Origin: an uncultured Sutterella sp. | GTDB taxonomy: Bacteria; Pseudomonadota; Gammaproteobacteria; Burkholderiales; Burkholderiaceae_F | Length of the DNA: 19,733 nucleotides | Direction of reading: 5' to 3' | NCBI GenBank assembly: GCA_900538905.1 | Contig: UPZS01000040.1 | Coordinates: forward strand, 1-19,733 | Part shown: positions 9,148 to 19,601 of the stretch, one piece after another | Numbering within the stretch: the first letter of the stretch is position 1 | How the letters are laid out: the number at the start of each line of letters is the position of its first letter | Notes under the pieces: generated by a model | The model's input: only the letters and a program-made list of their open reading frames with translations | Databases searched by the model: none | Told to the model about the DNA's origin: nothing | Translations under genes and position numbers: made by a program

Positions 9148-10020
9148 TTAGCTACGTTTTTTGGGCAGATGCGGCGCAATGCGACGGCGCGCGTCGGCAG
9201 CGCGAGCAAACACTCTGCGCGTCACCTCGACCTCGTCGTTTTCAACAGCCCGACGCAGTAATGCCAGATCTTTTTCAAAATAGGAAAGCGCTTCAAGCAC
9301 CGCCTTTTTGTTCGCGCGGAAAATATCCACCCACATCTCAGGACTGGAAGCCGCAATACGCGTGAAGTCTCTGAAACCAGCCCCGGCAAGTGACAACTTG
9401 CGTTCGGCACTTCCGGTATTGAGAATGGAATCGACCATTGCGTAGGAAAGCAAATGGGGCAAATGCGAAACGGAAGCAAAAACAGCGTCATGCTCTTCGG
9501 GCGTCATGCGCAACAAATCACTGCCGGCCGTTTTCCAGGCCTCTTCCCAAAACCGTACGGCTCGCTCTCCGATACCGTCGACAGGCGTGGAAATCGCCTT
9601 GGCTCCGACAAAAAGATCGGCGTCGGCGTAGTCGACTCCTGGCATTTCACCGCCTGCAATCGGGTGCACCGGCGCATAGTTGACAAATTTTTCCTTAAGC
9701 ACCCGACGAGCCCCGTCTATCACAACGCCGCGCACGGAGCCCACATCCGTAATGAGCGTGTCGTCTCCCAGGAAAGGTTCAATCTGCGCCATAACCTTTT
9801 CAATAGCCAGCACCGGTACGGCCACGAGTACAGCATCGGCTCCTTGAACACATTCCTGCAACGTTGAGCTGGCCGCATCGGCGACGCCCATGTCCACCGC
9901 TTTGAGCACGCTTTTCGTCGAGAGGTCAAATGCCGACACCGTATCAAACACGCCGCCGCGCTTCATGGCCCATGCCGCCGAAGCACCGATCAAACCCACG
10001 CCAATCAAGGCCAAACGCAT
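9148..10020 (-). CDS. tyrA: Prephenate dehydrogenase
   Basis: This 290-aa NAD(P)-dependent enzyme oxidatively decarboxylates prephenate to 4-hydroxyphenylpyruvate for tyrosine synthesis. The Rossmann motif GVGLIG is at residues 7-12. The DVGSVRG strand contains Ser95, and the catalytic HPIAGGE contains His119. The helical C-terminal domain has SHLPHLLSYA. There is no chorismate mutase domain, so it is a stand-alone dehydrogenase rather than an enteric T-protein. Whether it prefers prephenate or arogenate, or NAD or NADP, cannot be read with confidence. AAGGAA precedes the ATG, and it follows hisC by 27 bases in the operon. Confidence 0.95.
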   Translation of the reverse strand: MRLALIGVGLIGASAAWAMKRGGVFDTVSAFDLSTKSVLKAVDMGVADAASSTLQECVQGADAVLVAVPVLAIEKVMAQIEPFLGDDTLITDVGSVRGVVIDGARRVLKEKFVNYAPVHPIAGGEMPGVDYADADLFVGAKAISTPVDGIGERAVRFWEEAWKTAGSDLLRMTPEEHDAVFASVSHLPHLLSYAMVDSILNTGSAERKLSLAGAGFRDFTRIAASSPEMWVDIFRANKKAVLEALSYFEKDLALLRRAVENDEVEVTRRVFARAADARRRIAPHLPKKRS

Positions 10021-10047
10021 TGTCCAATTTCCTTTCTTCGCGAAGAC

Positions 10048-11151
10048 TCAAAGTGCCGAGAGCGTCTCGCGAAACGCTTTCATGAAAATATCGTTTTCTT
10101 CGGGAGAACCCACCGAAATACGCATGTATTCAGGGAGCCCGTAGCTCTTGAGCGGCCGAAGAATCACGCCTTTGCGCAGCATCGCTTCGTTGATTTCCGC
10201 CGCCTTGGGGCCGACGTGCACCATAATGAAGTTGGCCTGTGAAGGCAGTTGCACGAGTTTGAGCTCTTCAAAGAAAGCTGCCAGACGCGCACGTTCTGTG
10301 GCATTGGTCTGCACGACCTTCCGCAAAAACGCCTGATCTTCAAGCGCAGCTACCGCGGCAGCCTGCGCGGCCGCGTTCATGTTAAAAGGCGGGCGGATTC
10401 GGTTCATCATCTCGATGAGCTCTTTATTTGCCACGCCGAAGCCCGCACGCAACCCTGCCAGACCGTAGGCCTTGGAAAAAGTACGGGTCACCAGTAGGTT
10501 GGGAAAGCGCTTGACCCACTCAAAACTCGGCGTTCTGAGCTTTTCGTCCATAAAGTCCGTATAGGCCTCGTCGAGAACCACGACGCACTTCTCGGGCACT
10601 CGCTCGAGGAACGTCAAAAGTGCGCCGGGATCGAGCGGTAACCCAGTCGGGTTGTTCGGATTGGTGATGTAGATAAGGCGTGTGTTGATGTCGGTTGCCG
10701 CAAGCAACCCTTCCAAATCCACCTGAAAGTCCTTGGTCGGCACCTCGACACACTCGGCAGCACATTCCTGCGCACTCAATTCATACACGGAGAAGGAATA
10801 CTGCGAGTAAACGCACCGATCACCGGGCGACAAAACCGTTCGTGCGATCAAACCCAGAATTTCATCGGAGCCGTTGCCAACAATCACTTCGTCAGCGGAG
10901 ACACCGGCAAAGGCCGCGGCAGCTTCACGCACAACCTGCGCCGCTCCGTCCGGATAGCGTGTGCCGTTCGTGACCGCCTGCATCGCCGCTTGTTGAGCCT
11001 TGGGCGACATACCGAGCGGATTTTCATTACTCGCGAGCTTCACGATACACGTCGGATTCAGTCCGTACTGCCGCGCGGTCTCTTCGATAGGTTTACCCGC
11101 TACATAGGGGCTGATCGCTTCAAGCGCTTTACGCGCCACAAATCCCTGCAT
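10048..11151 (-). CDS. hisC: Histidinol-phosphate/aromatic aminotransferase
   Basis: This 367-aa class I/II PLP aminotransferase of the HisC family has LASNENPLG near residue 39, the NPNNPTG motif with Asn167, DEAY with Asp194, and the PLP-binding Lys227 in RTFSKAYG. Its place between pheA and tyrA, away from any his operon, suggests it transaminates phenylpyruvate and 4-hydroxyphenylpyruvate, as proposed for the hisC copy in the Pseudomonas supraoperon. It may also serve histidine synthesis if no other hisC exists. GGGAG lies five bases before the ATG. It follows pheA by 21 bases. Confidence 0.93.
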   Translation of the reverse strand: MQGFVARKALEAISPYVAGKPIEETARQYGLNPTCIVKLASNENPLGMSPKAQQAAMQAVTNGTRYPDGAAQVVREAAAAFAGVSADEVIVGNGSDEILGLIARTVLSPGDRCVYSQYSFSVYELSAQECAAECVEVPTKDFQVDLEGLLAATDINTRLIYITNPNNPTGLPLDPGALLTFLERVPEKCVVVLDEAYTDFMDEKLRTPSFEWVKRFPNLLVTRTFSKAYGLAGLRAGFGVANKELIEMMNRIRPPFNMNAAAQAAAVAALEDQAFLRKVVQTNATERARLAAFFEELKLVQLPSQANFIMVHVGPKAAEINEAMLRKGVILRPLKSYGLPEYMRISVGSPEENDIFMKAFRETLSAL

Positions 11152-11172
11152 TTTTTCTCCCTTCTTGTTTTG

Positions 11173-12270
11173 TCAGTACGCTGCAGTGTAGGAGCCCAGA
11201 AGCTTCAGATACAAAGCAATATGGCCGAGTTCATCGAAAGCCTTGGCAATGGGCTCGTCCTCGATATGCCCGTCAACGTCCACATAAAAGTTGTAATCCC
11301 AAGCGCCGTTGCGTGCAGGACGACTTTCCAGTCGCACCATGGATACCTTGTACTTGGCAAAGGGGGCGAGCGCATCCAAAAGCGCTCCGGCACGGTTGGG
11401 AACCGAAAAAATGAGACTCGTTTTGTGAAGCACGTTTTGCGCCTTGCGGCCCGCCTCCTTGCCGAGCACCAGAAAACGCGTGCAATTGCGCGGATCGTCT
11501 TCGACAGCATGTGCTGCGATATGCAATCCGTAAAGCGCCGCAGCGCGTTCGGCTGCCAGAGCTGCCACCTTCGGATCAGCTGCAGCTTCTTTAGCCGCCT
11601 GCGCGTTGGAGCTTGAGGGAACGAGCTTGGCCTGCGGCAGATGCGTCATCAACCATATGCGACACTGGGCAAGAGCCTGCGGATGGGCGTGCACTTCAAC
11701 AATGTCTTCGCGCTTGCCCGAGCGATTCATCAGATTGTGATGCACCGCCACATTGACTTCACCGATCACCTTAAGAGGTGTCGTAAGCAACAGATCGGCC
11801 GTACGCGTCACGATGCCCTCGGTACTGTTTTCCACCGGAACAACCGCAAAGTCAGCGGTGCCGCTGGCGGCCTCATGAAACACTTCGTCGAGACTTCCGC
11901 AGGCAAGCGCCTTGAAACTCGAGCCGAACTGCCGAACCACGGCTTCCTCGGTGAACGTTCCCTTCGGCCCGAGAAAGGCCACGCAAGGCAAAGCCTCGAC
12001 GGCACGGCACGCGGACACAATTTCGCGTACGATGTTGCGAATCGCCTCTTCACTCAAAAGCGTACCTTCAGCTTTAGCGCGTGCCACGGTTCGTTCGAAA
12101 ATTTCTCGCTCGCGCTCGGGCTTATAGACGGCTCCGGCCGCTTTGAGTTTGCCGATCGAACGCGCCAGCTTGGCGCGCTTTTCCAAAAGTCCGAAAAGCT
12201 CGGTATCCGTTGCATCAATCACCTTGCGCAACTCTTCGATGCTGCCGCCGCTCGTGCAGAGATCCGTCAT
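11173..12270 (-). CDS. pheA: Bifunctional chorismate mutase/prephenate dehydratase (P-protein)
   Basis: This 365-aa enzyme converts chorismate through prephenate to phenylpyruvate. The AroQ-type chorismate mutase domain covers about residues 8-92, with the Arg/Lys-rich active-site helices LRKVIDATD and LLEKRAKLARSIGKLK. The prephenate dehydratase domain starts at VAFLGPKGTFTEEA and includes the VPVENSTEG motif and the catalytic TRF near residue 262. A C-terminal ACT domain holds GALLDAL and the ESRP motif, which typically bind Phe for feedback inhibition. The ATG follows GGGGGAA. A two-codon ATG-AAA-TGA overlaps the start. serC ends 29 bases upstream. Confidence 0.97.
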   Translation of the reverse strand: MTDLCTSGGSIEELRKVIDATDTELFGLLEKRAKLARSIGKLKAAGAVYKPEREREIFERTVARAKAEGTLLSEEAIRNIVREIVSACRAVEALPCVAFLGPKGTFTEEAVVRQFGSSFKALACGSLDEVFHEAASGTADFAVVPVENSTEGIVTRTADLLLTTPLKVIGEVNVAVHHNLMNRSGKREDIVEVHAHPQALAQCRIWLMTHLPQAKLVPSSSNAQAAKEAAADPKVAALAAERAAALYGLHIAAHAVEDDPRNCTRFLVLGKEAGRKAQNVLHKTSLIFSVPNRAGALLDALAPFAKYKVSMVRLESRPARNGAWDYNFYVDVDGHIEDEPIAKAFDELGHIALYLKLLGSYTAAY

Positions 12271-12299
12271 TTCATGTTCCCCCTGTTTTCCTTTTGTTT

Positions 12300-13379
12300 T
12301 TAGCCGTGGCGCTTGGCAAAATCCGCCATGAAATCGGCCAGCACCTCTGCGGCCCGCACAGGCAACGCGTTGTAGAGCGACGCGCGCAAGCCTCCGACCA
12401 AGCGATGGCCCTTTAGGTTCACTAGCTTCGCGTCGGCGGCTTCCTTAACAAAGAGTTCGGTAAGCGCCTCTTCGCGCAGGTTGAAGACCACATTCATGCG
12501 CGAACGCGTGCTGGGCGTGATCGTGTTGATGTAAAAACCGTCGCTGCTGTCGATGGCGTTGTAAATCAGTTTGGAGCGCAGTCGGGCGCGCTCATCCATC
12601 ACTTCCACGCCGCCTTCGCTCACAAGCCACTTGCAGACAAGATTGGCCACCCAGATCGCAAACGTGGGCGGCGTGTTGTACATGCTGCCCGCCTCGCTGT
12701 GCACTTGGTAATTGAGCATCGTGGGACAGGTTTCGCCCGCCAGCCCCAGGAGGTCTTTTCTCACAATCACAACCGTGAGACCGGCCGGTCCAAAGTTTTT
12801 CTGCGCCCCTGCAAAAACCAGAGCGTGGCGCCGGAAATCAATCGTGCGTGATAGGAAGTTGCTGCTCACGTCGCTGACCAACGGCACACAATCCGGACAC
12901 TGCGGAATGTAGTTGAATTCCATGCCGTTGACAGTCTCGTTCATGCAGTAATAAAGATAGGCAGCATCGTTGGGCACATTGATGCTGTCAGGATGCGGCA
13001 CCTGTGCGCGCGAAGGTGTTCCGATCACGCTCACGCGACAGAACTTGCTTGCTTCGGCCGCCGCCTTCTTCGACCAAACGCCGTTGACAATATATGAAGC
13101 TTCCGCCGCAGCGCCGAGCAAATTCAGGGGCACCATCGCAAACTGCATGTGTCCGCCGCCCTGCAGAAAAAGTATGTCGTGCGTTTCCGGCACACTCAGG
13201 AGTTCACGCAAAAGATCGCGCGTCTCTCGAATGATCTGCGAAAACACGGGACCGCGGTGACTCATCTCCACCAGACTCATTCCGCAACCGTGATAATCGG
13301 GAAACTCCTTGGCGACTTCTTCGAGAACAGGAACCGGCAGCACGCCTGGACCTGCCGAAAAGTTATATACGCGATTCAT
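12300..13379 (-). CDS. serC: Phosphoserine aminotransferase
   Basis: This 359-aa PLP enzyme converts 3-phosphohydroxypyruvate to phosphoserine and also acts in pyridoxal phosphate synthesis. It begins NRVYNFSAGPGVLP, carries EMSHRGP and LFLQGGGHMQF, and has the PLP lysine at residue 194 in GAQKNFGPAG. RASLYNALP lies near the end. I chose the ATG at 13379 because it matches the family N-terminus, although its ribosome-binding site is weak. A GTG 36 bases upstream (13415) has AGGAG nine bases before it and could add 12 residues. A terminator lies between gyrA and this gene, so serC probably starts its own transcript. Confidence 0.96.
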   Translation of the reverse strand: MNRVYNFSAGPGVLPVPVLEEVAKEFPDYHGCGMSLVEMSHRGPVFSQIIRETRDLLRELLSVPETHDILFLQGGGHMQFAMVPLNLLGAAAEASYIVNGVWSKKAAAEASKFCRVSVIGTPSRAQVPHPDSINVPNDAAYLYYCMNETVNGMEFNYIPQCPDCVPLVSDVSSNFLSRTIDFRRHALVFAGAQKNFGPAGLTVVIVRKDLLGLAGETCPTMLNYQVHSEAGSMYNTPPTFAIWVANLVCKWLVSEGGVEVMDERARLRSKLIYNAIDSSDGFYINTITPSTRSRMNVVFNLREEALTELFVKEAADAKLVNLKGHRLVGGLRASLYNALPVRAAEVLADFMADFAKRHG

Positions 13380-13483
13380 TTTTTCACGCGACCTACGTAC
13401 TCCGAGGGAAAACACGAGGTCGCTCTCCTGATAGTTAATTGATTCAAACGATGCTCTGCCGGAGCGCTTCTGGTCGATCTTTG

Positions 13484-13521
13484 CAAAATCGCCCTGCACG
13501 GAACAACAACCGCACAGGGCG
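13484..13521 (-). terminator. Hairpin terminator between gyrA and serC
   Basis: On the minus strand a 12-bp stem with two G-U wobbles (arms at 13490-13501 and 13510-13521, eight-base loop) is followed by ATTTTG. It starts 15 bases after the gyrA stop. On the plus strand the stem has two mismatches but is followed by six Ts, so it could act weakly in both directions. Confidence 0.75.
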
Positions 13522-13535
13522 TTTTTTGTCATCGG

Positions 13536-16253
13536 CTACTTATTTTCGCCGTTCTCATCGCTTGCCGGTACAGGGAATTCACCTGAGTCAGCGGTCGTTT
13601 CAGCGGCAAGTGCCGAGGCACCGTGTGATTCCGCATCCGTCGAGACGTCTTCGGAGTCTTCGTTGGCCACACGCGTCACACTCACAACCGTTTCGTCCAG
13701 CGTTTCCATGAGTTTGACGCCCTGGGTGGCGCGGCCCGACTGACGGATCGATTCGACGGTCGTACGGATCATGCGTCCGTTGTTGGTGAGCACGAGCACG
13801 GTGTCTTCCACATTCACCAGCGTTGCAGCAACCAGCTCGCCGTTGCGCTCGCTCGTCATGATGGCAATCTGGCCCTGACTGCGGCGGCCGTGCTTGGGGT
13901 GATCCGCCAGCGGCGTGCGCTTGCCGTAGCCGTTAGCGCAAACCGTCAGCACTTCCATGTTCGTATCGGCGTGCACGGCAAACATGCTGATGCACTTGTG
14001 TCCTTCGGGCAGCTTCATCGTGAGCACGCCGCGCGCGGCACGTCCCATCGGACGCACTTCGTTTTCGTCAAAGCGCAACACCTTGCCGTTGCTGCCGAAG
14101 ACCATGATGTCCTGCGTGCCGTCAGTGATCACAGCCGTAAGGATGCTGTCGCCATCGTCAAGCGCAATGGCGGCCTTACCCACGCTTCGGATCACGGCGA
14201 ATTCCTTAAGCGACGTCTTTTTCATCACACCATTGACTGTTGCGAGGAACACGTAGTGCGATTCGTCAAAGCGGCTCACGGGCAGAATCGTCACGATCGA
14301 TTCGCCTTCGGCGATGTCAAGCAAATTGACGATCGCCTTACCCTTACTCGTGCGCGAGCCCTCCGGGATCTGGTAGATCGGCAAAGCGTAGACACGTCCG
14401 AAATTGCTGAAGCACAGGGCCTGATCGTGACTGCTTGCCGTGATGATACGGTCGATCTCGTCGCCTTCCTTGAGTTTGGCAGCGGCCTTGCCCTGACCGC
14501 CGCGGCGCTGGCTGCGGTACTCGGTGAGCGACTGACGCTTGATGTAGCCTTCGCGCGAAAGCGTCACAACCATCGTTTCTTCCGGCACGAAATCAAGCGG
14601 ATTGAAGTTGGGGTCACCCGACGGATCGATTTCCGAGCGGCGATCATCGCCGAACTTGTCCTTCAATTCAGCCAGCTCGTCGTCCATGATTTTCACGACG
14701 CGCTCGGGACGGGCGAGGATGTCGAGCAAATCGGTGATCTGTGCGTTGGCCTGACGGTATTCGTCATTGATCTTGTCCTGTTCGAGACCGGTGAGCTTTT
14801 GCAGAGCCATCTGCAAAATCTTGTCGGCCTGAACGGGACTGAGGTGATACAAACCGTCGGCCTGCAGGCCGTAACAGGCGTCAATATCCTGCGGACGGTA
14901 GTCCTGCGGATTGAAAGCAGCGTTCAAAAGACCCGATACCAGATCCGACTTCCAGCCGCGCGACATGAGCTGCTCGCGGGCAATCGGCGGATTGGGAGCG
15001 TTGCGGATGATGCGCAGGAACTCATCTAGGTTGGAAAGTGCCACCGCCTGACCTTCGAGAATGTGTCCGCGCATACGGTTTTTGTTCAGTCGGAAGATCG
15101 TGCGGCGGTTGATGACTTCGCGGCGATGACGCAGGAAGGCCTCGATGATTTCGCGCAAATTCAGAACACGCGGGCGGCCGTCGACGAGCGCCACCATATT
15201 AATGCCGAACGACCACTGCAACTGGGTGAGCTTAAAGAGATTGTTGCGGACAACTTCACCGAATGTACCGGCTTTGAGTTCCATAACAATGCGCACGGTC
15301 TTGCTCGACTCGTCGCGCAGTTCACTGATGCCCTCAATCTTCTTGTCGCGCATCAGTCGAGCGATCGATTCGACGAGCACCTTCTTGTTGACCTGGTAGG
15401 GAATATCGTCAACAACGAGCACCTGACGCCCCGACTTCGTTTCTTCAAAGTGCGTATGTGCGCGCATGATCACTCGGCCGCGTCCGGTGCGGTAGCCCTC
15501 GTGCACGCCCTTCAAACCGTAAATAATGGCGCCTGTCGGGAAGTCGGGCGCAGGCATCCGCGCAATGAGTTCGTCAATGGTCGCGTCGGGCTTGTGCAGC
15601 AGATGACGGCATGCATCAATCGTCTCGCGCAAATTGTGCGGCGGAATGTTGGTGGCCATACCCACGGCAATGCCGGCCGAACCGTTCACAAGAAGGTTGG
15701 GCAGACGCGCGGGCAGTACGGAGGGTTCCTTTTCGGAGTTGTCGAAGTTGGGAACGAAGTCAACCGTGTCCTCTTCCAGGTCGTCGAGCATCGCATCAGC
15801 AATGCGAGCCAGACGGCATTCGGTGTAACGCATGGCGGCAGCGCCGTCGCCGTCGATCGAACCGAAGTTGCCCTGGCCCCAGACAAGCGGATAGCGCATG
15901 GAAAAGTCCTGCGCCAGACGCACCAGCGTCTGGTAGACAGCCTGATCGCCGTGCGGATGGTATTTACCGATGACGTCACCCACGATACGAGCGCACTTCT
16001 TCGTGGCATGCGAGAAGTCGTTTCCGAGTTCGTGCATGGAAAAGAGCACGCGGCGATGCACGGGCTTAAAGCCGTCGCGCACGTCAGGCAGTGCACGCCC
16101 CACGATCACGCTCATGGCGTAATCAAGATAGGAGCGCTTCATTTCGGTTTCAAGCGAAATCGGAAGCGTTTCCAAAGAGTAAGAAATCGGCATGCCGTTG
16201 GCTTCGCCTTGGGCATTGTCCTGATTGAGCTTGGTATCGTCGTTCGTATCCAT
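13536..16253 (-). CDS. gyrA: DNA gyrase subunit A
   Basis: This 905-aa subunit cuts and rejoins DNA in the GyrA2B2 gyrase. It has the N-terminal [21 protein letters not shown], the winged-helix region and the catalytic Tyr143 in AAAMRYTE (E. coli Tyr122, offset 21). The six-bladed C-terminal wrapping domain follows, then an acidic tail. Two features are unusual. The quinolone region reads [11 protein letters not shown], giving Gln104 and Gln108 in place of E. coli Ser83 and Asp87. The GyrA box reads QRRGGQG (582-588) rather than QRRGG[KR]G. The ATG at 16253 is preceded by GGGG. It diverges from the ompA-like gene, as in many Burkholderiales. A candidate promoter lies about 150 bases upstream and a terminator follows. 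Confidence 0.98.
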   Translation of the reverse strand: MDTNDDTKLNQDNAQGEANGMPISYSLETLPISLETEMKRSYLDYAMSVIVGRALPDVRDGFKPVHRRVLFSMHELGNDFSHATKKCARIVGDVIGKYHPHGDQAVYQTLVRLAQDFSMRYPLVWGQGNFGSIDGDGAAAMRYTECRLARIADAMLDDLEEDTVDFVPNFDNSEKEPSVLPARLPNLLVNGSAGIAVGMATNIPPHNLRETIDACRHLLHKPDATIDELIARMPAPDFPTGAIIYGLKGVHEGYRTGRGRVIMRAHTHFEETKSGRQVLVVDDIPYQVNKKVLVESIARLMRDKKIEGISELRDESSKTVRIVMELKAGTFGEVVRNNLFKLTQLQWSFGINMVALVDGRPRVLNLREIIEAFLRHRREVINRRTIFRLNKNRMRGHILEGQAVALSNLDEFLRIIRNAPNPPIAREQLMSRGWKSDLVSGLLNAAFNPQDYRPQDIDACYGLQADGLYHLSPVQADKILQMALQKLTGLEQDKINDEYRQANAQITDLLDILARPERVVKIMDDELAELKDKFGDDRRSEIDPSGDPNFNPLDFVPEETMVVTLSREGYIKRQSLTEYRSQRRGGQGKAAAKLKEGDEIDRIITASSHDQALCFSNFGRVYALPIYQIPEGSRTSKGKAIVNLLDIAEGESIVTILPVSRFDESHYVFLATVNGVMKKTSLKEFAVIRSVGKAAIALDDGDSILTAVITDGTQDIMVFGSNGKVLRFDENEVRPMGRAARGVLTMKLPEGHKCISMFAVHADTNMEVLTVCANGYGKRTPLADHPKHGRRSQGQIAIMTSERNGELVAATLVNVEDTVLVLTNNGRMIRTTVESIRQSGRATQGVKLMETLDETVVSVTRVANEDSEDVSTDAESHGASALAAETTADSGEFPVPASDENGENK

Positions 16254-16403
16254 GGTACCCCGATAGACAAAGCGTCAGTCTGTCAATTAACTGAACGCTT
16301 GAAATTGATTTTCGCCGGCGGAAAAAAGCAAAGCGCAAACATCCCCTTGATCCCCGCGGCAGAACCCCAGGCATTTTAGCGATTTACGCTCTAAAACGCG
16401 TGT

Positions 16404-16432
16404 ATTGTATTTTTCGGTCCGGACGGTCTTAA
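16404..16432 (-). promoter_or_regulatory. Candidate gyrA promoter
   Basis: On the minus strand TTAAGA (16427-16432, 4 of 6 to consensus) and TACAAT (16404-16409, 5 of 6) are separated by 17 bases. This would give a gyrA leader of roughly 145 bases. It is the best-scoring pair I can see by eye, but there is no independent support. Confidence 0.4.
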
Positions 16433-16546
16433 GCGGACTTTGCCGAAAACATCCGTCAAAGCCTCAAATCGACGCATAGTGCGATTTTGAGCTTCACGGA
16501 CATCGAAAAACGAAGCAACCTACGCATAACTGTCCGCCTATCAGAA

Positions 16547-16565
16547 GATTTTTGCGACAAAAATC
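16547..16565. repeat. Short perfect inverted repeat in the ompA upstream region
   Basis: GATTTTTG and CAAAAATC are perfect 8-base arms around CGA. The symmetry and A/T richness suit a protein-binding site or a small hairpin. No T-run follows on the plus strand, so a terminator is unlikely. Confidence 0.4.
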
Positions 16566-16810
16566 GGGGTTTTCGCACATTTTGTTGCGTCTCCCTTCTC
16601 CTTTTGCTTCAAGATGCGGCACAATACGGACAAAGTTCTGTCTTTCTGAGACGGAAGTTGTTTGCGTGTGCTTTTTTGGAGCAAACGCAAGCGAAGGTTT
16701 TAGGGCCTTTGACCCCAACCGCGCCGGATATGAAACCGGCTGACGCGGGACACACCGACGAAACAGTGCAGTGCCCGTCTTTGCATACTAAAAAGAAAGG
16801 AAGCGTAAAT

Positions 16811-17479
16811 ATGAAGACTTCGATCAAGCTTTGCGGCCTCGCCGCTGCTGTGTTGATGGCCACTGCCGGTAGCGCAATGGCTTCCGATACTGTCGTTCCC
16901 TATGTTTTGGATTCCCAGAGCAAGGTCGTGACGAACTCTACCGGTCTTTGCTGGCGCACCAGCTTCTGGACGCCCGCTCTTGCTGAACAGGGCGGTCCGG
17001 ACGGCCTCGGTTGCACCTGCGACAAGGACATCCTGTCTGCCGCCGCCTGCACAAAAGCTGCTCCTGTGGAAGAACCGCGCGTTGCCAAGGTGACGCTCGC
17101 TGCCGATACGCTGTTTGCCTTTGACAGCGCCAAGCTCTCCGAAGACGGCCGTAACATGCTCGATCAGCTCGTGAGCCGTATGGCCGGTATGGACGTTGAA
17201 GTGATCCTCACGACCGGTTACGCTGACCGCCTCGGCAAGGATGCCTACAACCAGAAGCTCTCCGAACGTCGCGCCGAAGCGGTGAAGACCTACTTGAGTG
17301 AAAAGGGTGTTGACGGCGGTTTGATCCAGACCGAAGGCCGCGGTGCCGCCGATCCTGTCGTGAACTGCCCGAAGCCCGCAGCCGGCAGCCAGATCCGCAA
17401 CATGCAGGACCTCATCAAGTGCCTCGCCCCGAACCGTCGCGCCGTGATCGAAGTGATCGGCACCCGTACCGTTCAGTAA
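16811..17479 (+). CDS. ompA: OmpA-family peptidoglycan-associated outer membrane protein
   Basis: This 222-aa exported protein has a signal peptide of about 24 residues (ending AMA). A short region bears the Burkholderiales-type TGLCWRTSFWTP motif, and a C-terminal OmpA domain spans about 93-218. In that domain the peptidoglycan (diaminopimelate) contacts Asp139 (GYADRLG) and Arg154 (LSERR) align with E. coli OmpA Asp271 and Arg286. Cys186 and Cys204 match the conserved disulfide. There is no N-terminal beta-barrel, so it is a small OmpA-like protein rather than classical OmpA. Four more cysteines (47, 68, 70, 80) lie in the linker. I chose the ATG at 16811, which has AAGGA upstream and begins the signal peptide. 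It is the only plus-strand gene here and diverges from gyrA. Confidence 0.93.
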   Translation: MKTSIKLCGLAAAVLMATAGSAMASDTVVPYVLDSQSKVVTNSTGLCWRTSFWTPALAEQGGPDGLGCTCDKDILSAAACTKAAPVEEPRVAKVTLAADTLFAFDSAKLSEDGRNMLDQLVSRMAGMDVEVILTTGYADRLGKDAYNQKLSERRAEAVKTYLSEKGVDGGLIQTEGRGAADPVVNCPKPAAGSQIRNMQDLIKCLAPNRRAVIEVIGTRTVQ

Positions 17480-17498
17480 TCGGCATTTGATCTGAAAC

Positions 17499-17520
17499 CT
17501 GGCGCAGCGCGCTGCGTCAG
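17499..17520. repeat. Near-perfect palindrome just after the ompA-like gene
   Basis: CTGGCGCAGCG is followed directly by CGCTGCGTCAG. The 11-base arms pair throughout, with one G-U wobble on the plus-strand RNA. It lies 19 bases after the stop and just ahead of the terminator. It may protect the mRNA 3' end. Confidence 0.5.
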
Positions 17521-17524
17521 GCTG

Positions 17525-17562
17525 AAAAAAGCCCCGAAGGATTTCTCCGACGGGGCTTTTTC
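17525..17562. terminator. Bidirectional terminator between ompA-like gene and glnB
   Basis: AAAAAGCCCCG (17526-17536) pairs perfectly with CGGGGCTTTTT (17551-17561) around a 14-base loop. T-runs follow the stem on both strands. It can therefore end both the plus-strand ompA-like transcript and the minus-strand nadE-glnB transcript, which converge here. Confidence 0.85.
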
Positions 17563-17583
17563 TTGTGACGTTTCTCAGCCTCG

Positions 17584-19601
<2,018 letters not shown>

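Larger units (their letters stand above)
16254..16810. other. 557-base divergent intergenic region between gyrA and ompA-like gene
   Basis: This is the only long gene-free stretch. It must hold promoters for gyrA (minus) and the ompA-like gene (plus). A gyrA promoter candidate is listed separately. For the plus strand, TTGACC (16709-16714) and TATGAA (16729-16734) are only 14 bases apart, so I do not call a promoter. A short perfect hairpin sits at 16547-16565. An open frame extends upstream of the ompA ATG, but it has no protein-like features. Confidence 0.6.

Noticed and set aside
15063..16379. Long plus-strand open frame (438 codons) opposite gyrA, with another at 13890-15029
   Set aside because: Both are antisense shadows of gyrA caused by its codon use. 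No ribosome-binding site or recognisable domain supports them.
16709..16734. TTGACC and TATGAA as the ompA promoter
   Set aside because: The spacing is 14 bases, too short for a sigma-70 promoter, and the -10 match is weak.
16487..16810. N-terminal extension of the ompA-like frame
   Set aside because: The extra 108 residues are not protein-like and would bury the clear signal peptide that starts at 16811 with its own ribosome-binding site.
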